A DNA stretch of 64,000 nucleotides from DAIQRJ01 sp963708795 (GTDB lineage Bacteria; Actinomycetota; Actinomycetes; Propionibacteriales; DAIQRJ01), in assembly GCA_963708795.1 (NCBI GenBank), contig CAVPUH010000012.1, forward strand, positions 1-64,000, written 5' to 3'. Positions 60,741-64,000 of this stretch are shown here, piece by piece; the first letter of the stretch is position 1; each line of letters opens with the position of its first letter. The notes under the pieces were generated by a model, which searched no databases, was not told the origin of the DNA, and saw nothing but the letters and a program-made list of their open reading frames with translations. The translations under genes were made by a program, and so were the position numbers.

Positions 60741-61037
60741 TCAACGGTGCGCGAAGCGCCGAAGCGGGGAGACGTCGGCGAGCAAGGTTCGCCACGTCCG
60801 GCCGCTGGCGCCATCCGCAGCGTCGGCGGCGGCACGCTTGGCCTTTCGGGCCTGCTTCGCCTGGCGGGCTCGCTGCGCGTGCTGGCGAGCCCCGATCAAC
60901 TCCGACTGGTGATAGGCGAACTCGGCATCCAGCACGGAGTTTCCACTGTGGAGCTGGGTGTATCCGTGTGCGGCGCCTGCGATCGCGGTGTTGGCATCGG
61001 CATTCGTGTGGTGGCTGGCGGCAACTGTGCGAGACAT
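60741..61037 (-). CDS. Small hypothetical protein
   Basis: A 98-residue Ala- and Arg-rich protein starting 'MSRTVAASHHTNADANTAIAG', with a basic helix 'RQHAQRARQAKQARKAKRAAADAAD' and 'GRTWRTLLADVSPLRRFAHR' at the end. No family recognised. AGGGAGGGAC precedes ATG 61037. It lies between two hairpins and so looks like its own transcription unit. Confidence 0.6.
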   Translation of the reverse strand: MSRTVAASHHTNADANTAIAGAAHGYTQLHSGNSVLDAEFAYHQSELIGARQHAQRARQAKQARKAKRAAADAADGASGRTWRTLLADVSPLRRFAHR

Positions 61038-61148
61038 GGTGTCCCTCCCTTTCGATGTCGAGAACTCTCGTTCTGAGACATCGGATGCGGCATCGGGAGA
61101 ACGCGCACACTCCACGCGGTGTCCACCTCAGGGATGCGCAGACGACGG

Positions 61149-61195
61149 CAGGGTGAGGGTCTGAGGTACCTCAGGTACCTCAGACCGTCACCCTG
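61149..61195 (-). terminator. 47-nt near-perfect hairpin with KpnI-like palindromes
   Basis: Arms CAGGGTGAGGGTCTGAGGTACC (61149-61170) and GGTACCTCAGACCGTCACCCTG (61174-61195) pair over 22 bp with one mismatch, around the loop TCA. GGTACC is itself a palindrome in each arm. It lies just after the sigma factor stop and upstream of the next gene, so it probably terminates sigma factor transcription. Confidence 0.75.
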
Positions 61196-61225
61196 CTGAG
61201 GTCGAACGCGTCTGGCGCTGGGAGA

Positions 61226-61999
61226 TCAGGCGGCGGCGAGCTCGTCGTGGAGCATCCGCAGCGTCCGGGTCAGGATGCGCGAGACCTGCATCTGCGAGAC
61301 GCCGATCCGACCGGCGATGTCGGACTGCGACAGGTCCTCGAAGAACCGCAGGTAGATCACCTGGCGGTCGCGGTCCGGGAGCCGCCGCACTGCTGAGGCG
61401 ACCGGGACCCAGTCCTCGGGAGCGACGCCGTGAGGCTCCTCGCGTAGATGTTCCTCTGCGACATAACCAGGCGTCGACGGGGTCGCGTCCAGCGAGAGGG
61501 CGCGGTAGGCGGCTCCGGCCTGCAGGGCGTTCTTGACGTCACCGGTGGACATCCCCAACCGGTCGGCCAGCTCACACGGCGTGGGGGCGCGTCCGTGGTC
61601 CTGACTGAACTCCGTCACGGCGGAGTTCAGCACGAGATGCTGCTCCTGGAGGGCACGCGGCACCCGGACGGCCCAGGTGGTGTCCCGGAAGTGCCGCTTG
61701 AGCTCACCGAGGATCGTCGTGACCGCATACGGCGTGAAGTCGACGCCGCGCTCGGGGTCGAAGCGGTCGACCGCCCCTACGAGTCCGAGCCGCGCGACCT
61801 GGATCAGGTCGTCCATGCTCGGCCCACGGTTGCGGAACCGCCGCGCGAGTCGGGTGGCCATCTGAAGGTGTGCCTCGACGAGAGCGGTGCGACATTCCTG
61901 CTGGCGCGGGTCATCGGCCGGCAGCGCGGCGAGAAGTTCGAAGAGTTCATCGCGCGAGAGCCGCGCGGGGTCGATGCGATCGGGAACCAATACAGCCAT
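61226..61999 (-). CDS. RNA polymerase sigma factor, SigB/SigF/SigG family
   Basis: A 257-residue group 3 sigma factor. Region 2: 'LVEAHLQMATRLARRFRNRGPSMDDLIQVARLGLVGAVDRFDPERGVDFTPYA'-style sequence, with 'FTPYAVTTILGELKRHFRD' for promoter melting. Region 3: 'VTEFSQDHGRAPTPCELADRLG'. Region 4: 'LPDRDRQVIYLRFFEDLSQSDIAGRIGVSQMQVSRILTRTL'. This is the actinobacterial stress/sporulation type regulated by anti-sigma partner switching. ATG 61999 is preferred over GTG 62008. It likely directs a stress regulon; no cognate full-length anti-sigma is adjacent. Confidence 0.94.
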   Translation of the reverse strand: MAVLVPDRIDPARLSRDELFELLAALPADDPRQQECRTALVEAHLQMATRLARRFRNRGPSMDDLIQVARLGLVGAVDRFDPERGVDFTPYAVTTILGELKRHFRDTTWAVRVPRALQEQHLVLNSAVTEFSQDHGRAPTPCELADRLGMSTGDVKNALQAGAAYRALSLDATPSTPGYVAEEHLREEPHGVAPEDWVPVASAVRRLPDRDRQVIYLRFFEDLSQSDIAGRIGVSQMQVSRILTRTLRMLHDELAAA

Positions 62000-62930
62000 G
62001 CCATGCACCCCGGAGTGTGATCTACCGACGGCGTGGCTGTGTGTTCAACCTCCGTCACCGTATCGCCTCACGCCACCGGAGGCCAGATCGGCGCGGTGGC
62101 CGGGGTCGTCCGAGCCTCGGGCTGGACCTCCCGGGATAGTCGGCTGCGCCTGAAATCGTGCCTGGATGCACGGATTCGCACGATTTCGTGTGGCCTATCC
62201 CACATCACACGGGATCCCACCGGCCACACCGAGGCCTGAGCAGGTCGAAGTCGGCTGGCCCCACCCGAAGGGGGACCAGCCGACGGTGGGCGTCGCCCAG
62301 GGTCGATCGATCGGTCCGAGTCCGCCGATCGGCCCGGCCACCGTCCCGCGACGCCTACCGGATCGGGTTACCCCTGGCCCGGACGGTCGAAACGCGGTCG
62401 CACGACGGTTCGCCGCACGGTCGGTCTGACTGTCGGCGGGTGGGCCGGCCGTGGCCAGGATGCGCGCCCGCGGTCATGCGGCCGCTCGATCTCAGGTATG
62501 ACCGTTCACGCCCTCGTAGCACCGCCGGCGGCCGTACAACCGCCTGAACCGCCATACCTGCGGCCGGCGGCACTAACCCGGCCAAGCAACCGCCACGGGA
62601 CCCCAGCGGGGCGGCCCGGCAGCCGAGCGCACGGTTCGTCTGACTGTCGGCGGTGGGCGGGCGGTGGTCAGGCGATGCGTGCGGCCGAGCGCACGGTTCG
62701 TCTGACTGTCGGCGGTGGGCGGGCGGTGGTCAGGCGATGCGTGCGGCCGAGCGCACGGTTCGTCTGACTGTCGGCGGTGGGCCGTCGATGTGGCGGGCCG
62801 GGGCGCCGATGCCGACCGCTCATCCGTCGACGCCAGGTGAGCACGAAGCCGAGGACCACCGTGGGCCAACCCGGCTCTGAAACGGTTGGCGACCACCCGA
62901 ACCATCGGGGCCTCGGCAGGGGCATTCGGG
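62000..62930. other. 0.9-kb non-coding region with tandem repeats
   Basis: No supported gene between the sigma factor start and the DUF3224 gene end. The region holds the 62-bp tandem repeat array at 62622-62782 and a diverged copy near 62410-62460. The sigma factor promoter must lie at the left end. Confidence 0.55.
62622..62782. repeat. 62-bp tandem repeat, 2.6 copies
   Basis: Copies start at 62622, 62684 and 62746 (the third is partial, to about 62782). The unit begins GCCGAGCGCACGGTTCGTC and includes TGACTGTCGGCGGTGGGCG. Copies are identical over the shared length. A diverged copy with 'GGTCTGACTGTCGGCGGGTG' lies around 62410-62460. 62 is not a multiple of three, so this is not a protein repeat. 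No spacers are present, so it is not CRISPR. Confidence 0.85.
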
Positions 62931-63329
62931 TCATCCGGCCGGCAGTTCGACGTCGAGGGTGAGCAGGCCGTGTTCGAGGTGTCCGGCGCCGCTCACCCCG
63001 GTCAGCTCGTGGGTGCCCGACCCGGGGACGATCACGGCCCGCAGGACGGTGTCGGAACTGTCGCTCCCGCATGCCCCGTGTTCGAGGACGAAGCTCCCCG
63101 TGCGCCCGAAGAGCGCGCCCGTGATGCGTTCCTGGGCGACGTACGAGGCGCCGCCCGGACCTTGGGTGGTCAGGGCGTGACCATCGGCCGAACCGCGGAG
63201 ATCCTCGCCCGTGTACGTCTTGGCGAGCACCGCGCGGCCGGTCAGGGGACCCTGTCCGGCCGCCGGCGCCGGGTCGGCGACGGCGTCCCAGGTGTCGAGC
63301 GTGAACGGTGCGCTGAGGTGGTGTGCCAT
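62931..63329 (-). CDS. DUF3224-domain protein
   Basis: A 132-residue protein of the DUF3224 family, a small beta-barrel fold of unknown function: 'HLSAPFTLDTWDAVADPAPAAG', 'GRAVLAKTYTGEDLRGSADGHALTTQG', 'GASYVAQERITGALFGRTGSFVLEHGA' and 'GSGTHELTGVSGAGHLEH'. The start at ATG 63329 begins the domain. It lies 87 bp upstream of the CorA gene end on the same strand, so transcription from CorA could continue into it. Confidence 0.85.
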   Translation of the reverse strand: MAHHLSAPFTLDTWDAVADPAPAAGQGPLTGRAVLAKTYTGEDLRGSADGHALTTQGPGGASYVAQERITGALFGRTGSFVLEHGACGSDSSDTVLRAVIVPGSGTHELTGVSGAGHLEHGLLTLDVELPAG

Positions 63330-63416
63330 GCCCGTCAGCCTTCCAGCGGGCCCGGCCGGACGTCTTGTACGCAACCGACACCTCAACCGACAGTGCCGAG
63401 CGACCCCGCCGTCGAC

Positions 63417-64000
63417 TCAGATCCAGCCGCGTCGCCGGAACACCGTGTAGAGCGCGACACTGATGCCCAGCATGAGGATCAGCGCCACCGGGTAGCCGAA
63501 CCACCAGTGCAGTTCGGGCATGTGGTCGAAGTTCATGCCGTAGACGGTGCCGACCAGGGTGGGGGCGAACAGGATCGCCGCCCAGGCCGAGATCTTCTTC
63601 GCCTCCTGGTTCTGGGCATTGCTCGCCTCGGTGAGTTCCTTCATCTCGTCGTTCTGCCGTTGCGCGACGAGCGTGGCGTTGACCGACAGGATGTCGCGGA
63701 GCAACTGCCGGAAACCCTCGATCCGCTCGTTCACCGTCGTCACGTGGTCGGCGACGTCCCGCAGATAGCGCTGCAGTTCCTCGTCCACGCGGTATTTGGT
63801 GAATCCGGCGCTGAGCGCAGCGAGGATCGTCGCGAGCGGCTTGGTCGCGTGCTGGAAGTCGATGACCTCGCGTGACAGTTCGTACGTGCGACGAGACGCC
63901 GCGGGGTCACCCCGGAAGACCTCGCCCTCGATCTCGTCGATGTCGTTCTCCAACCCGGCGACGACCGGGGCGTAGCCGTCCACCACCGCGTCGAGGATCG
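63417..64000 (-). CDS. corA: CorA-family magnesium transporter, C-terminal part (runs off the window)
   Basis: About 194 residues of the C-terminal part of a classical CorA. The stalk helix reads 'LDAVVDGYAPVVAGLENDIDEIE', 'SREVIDFQHATKPLATILAAL', 'YLRDVADHVTTVNERIEGFRQLLRDILSVN' and 'NEMKELTEASNAQNQEAKKISAWAAI'. Two membrane helices surround the filter 'VYGMNFDHMPELHWWFGYP', the full GMN signature with the periplasmic MPEL loop, and the basic end 'FRRRGWI' follows. The 5' part lies beyond 64000. Closer to canonical CorA than the protein at 6501. Confidence 0.95.
   Translation of the reverse strand, partial: ILDAVVDGYAPVVAGLENDIDEIEGEVFRGDPAASRRTYELSREVIDFQHATKPLATILAALSAGFTKYRVDEELQRYLRDVADHVTTVNERIEGFRQLLRDILSVNATLVAQRQNDEMKELTEASNAQNQEAKKISAWAAILFAPTLVGTVYGMNFDHMPELHWWFGYPVALILMLGISVALYTVFRRRGWI

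Noticed and set aside
60628..61110. N-terminal extension of the LuxR/AAA regulator to 61110
   Set aside because: The frame is open but has no conserved sequence and crosses another gene and a terminator-like hairpin; GTG 60627 starts exactly before the ATPase domain.
62622..62782. CRISPR array
   Set aside because: The repeats are directly abutting 62-bp units with no spacers, and no cas genes are present.

Overview
The window is high-GC DNA from an actinobacterium (Actinomycetota). GTG starts are common, and it carries a GAF-ANTAR regulator, a SigB/SigF-type sigma factor, a LuxR-type AAA regulator, TetR, HxlR and ArsR regulators, actinobacterial-type formylglycine-generating enzyme and many stand-alone small enzymes. 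No rRNA, intact tRNA, CRISPR array or intact transposase was seen. The genus cannot be fixed from sequence reading alone.

Layout. 1-9.9 kb looks like an old integrated element. It holds a decayed tyrosine integrase at the left edge, a phospholipase C-like phosphoesterase, a divergent formylglycine-generating enzyme/sulfatase pair, a CorA channel and an aquaporin-family channel, and it ends at a 40-nt remnant of the 3' half of a tRNA. 10-34.6 kb is a patchwork of mostly single-gene units: aminoglycoside-phosphotransferase-like kinases, nucleotidyltransferases, GNAT acetyltransferases, VOC/glyoxalase proteins, SAM methyltransferases, a GH3 glycosidase, DinB, HAD, GAF-ANTAR, an S15/CocE hydrolase and an oxidoreductase. 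34.7-39.5 kb carries a secreted FG-GAP-like repeat protein, a nitroreductase, an alpha/beta hydrolase and a CDP-alcohol phosphatidyltransferase. 39.5-46.5 kb is a leftward run (two MFS exporters, HxlR, DUF7144 membrane protein, hydrolase, methyltransferase, aldo/keto reductase) read away from a divergent TetR with a visible palindromic operator. 46.5-57 kb holds carbonic anhydrase, PhyH dioxygenase, a GNAT-VOC fusion, an acyl-CoA dehydrogenase-like protein, truncated haemoglobin, a TfoX-kinase fusion, a broken glycosidase and a ferritin-like protein. 57-64 kb is regulatory: a degenerate HATPase (anti-sigma-like) protein, a 995-residue LuxR/AAA regulator, a SigB/F-type sigma factor, then a 0.9-kb repeat-bearing spacer, a DUF3224 protein and a second CorA running off the edge.

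How the genes work together. The clearest functional pair is the formylglycine-generating enzyme with its CxPxR sulfatase. TetR/MFS and HxlR/MFS are plausible regulator-exporter pairs. The HATPase-like protein, LuxR/AAA regulator and sigma factor suggest a stress or partner-switching neighbourhood, together with nearby ferritin, haemoglobin and pyridoxamine-oxidase-like genes. The rest resembles a collection of detoxification or antibiotic-modification-type enzymes without an obvious single pathway.

A cross-cutting feature is gene breakage. At least seven otherwise well-conserved genes are split by one to three single-base shifts, and the integrase has an in-frame stop. Two gene stubs (PhyH C-terminus, GH1 C-terminus) are also present. 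The frameshifts may be sequencing errors (one lies in a G5 run) or real decay; the reads would decide. The most unusual proteins are the TfoX-APH fusion, the GNAT-VOC fusion lacking a canonical start, a kinase-fold protein lacking its catalytic aspartates, and a hydrolase that would fuse to a methyltransferase if one base were removed.
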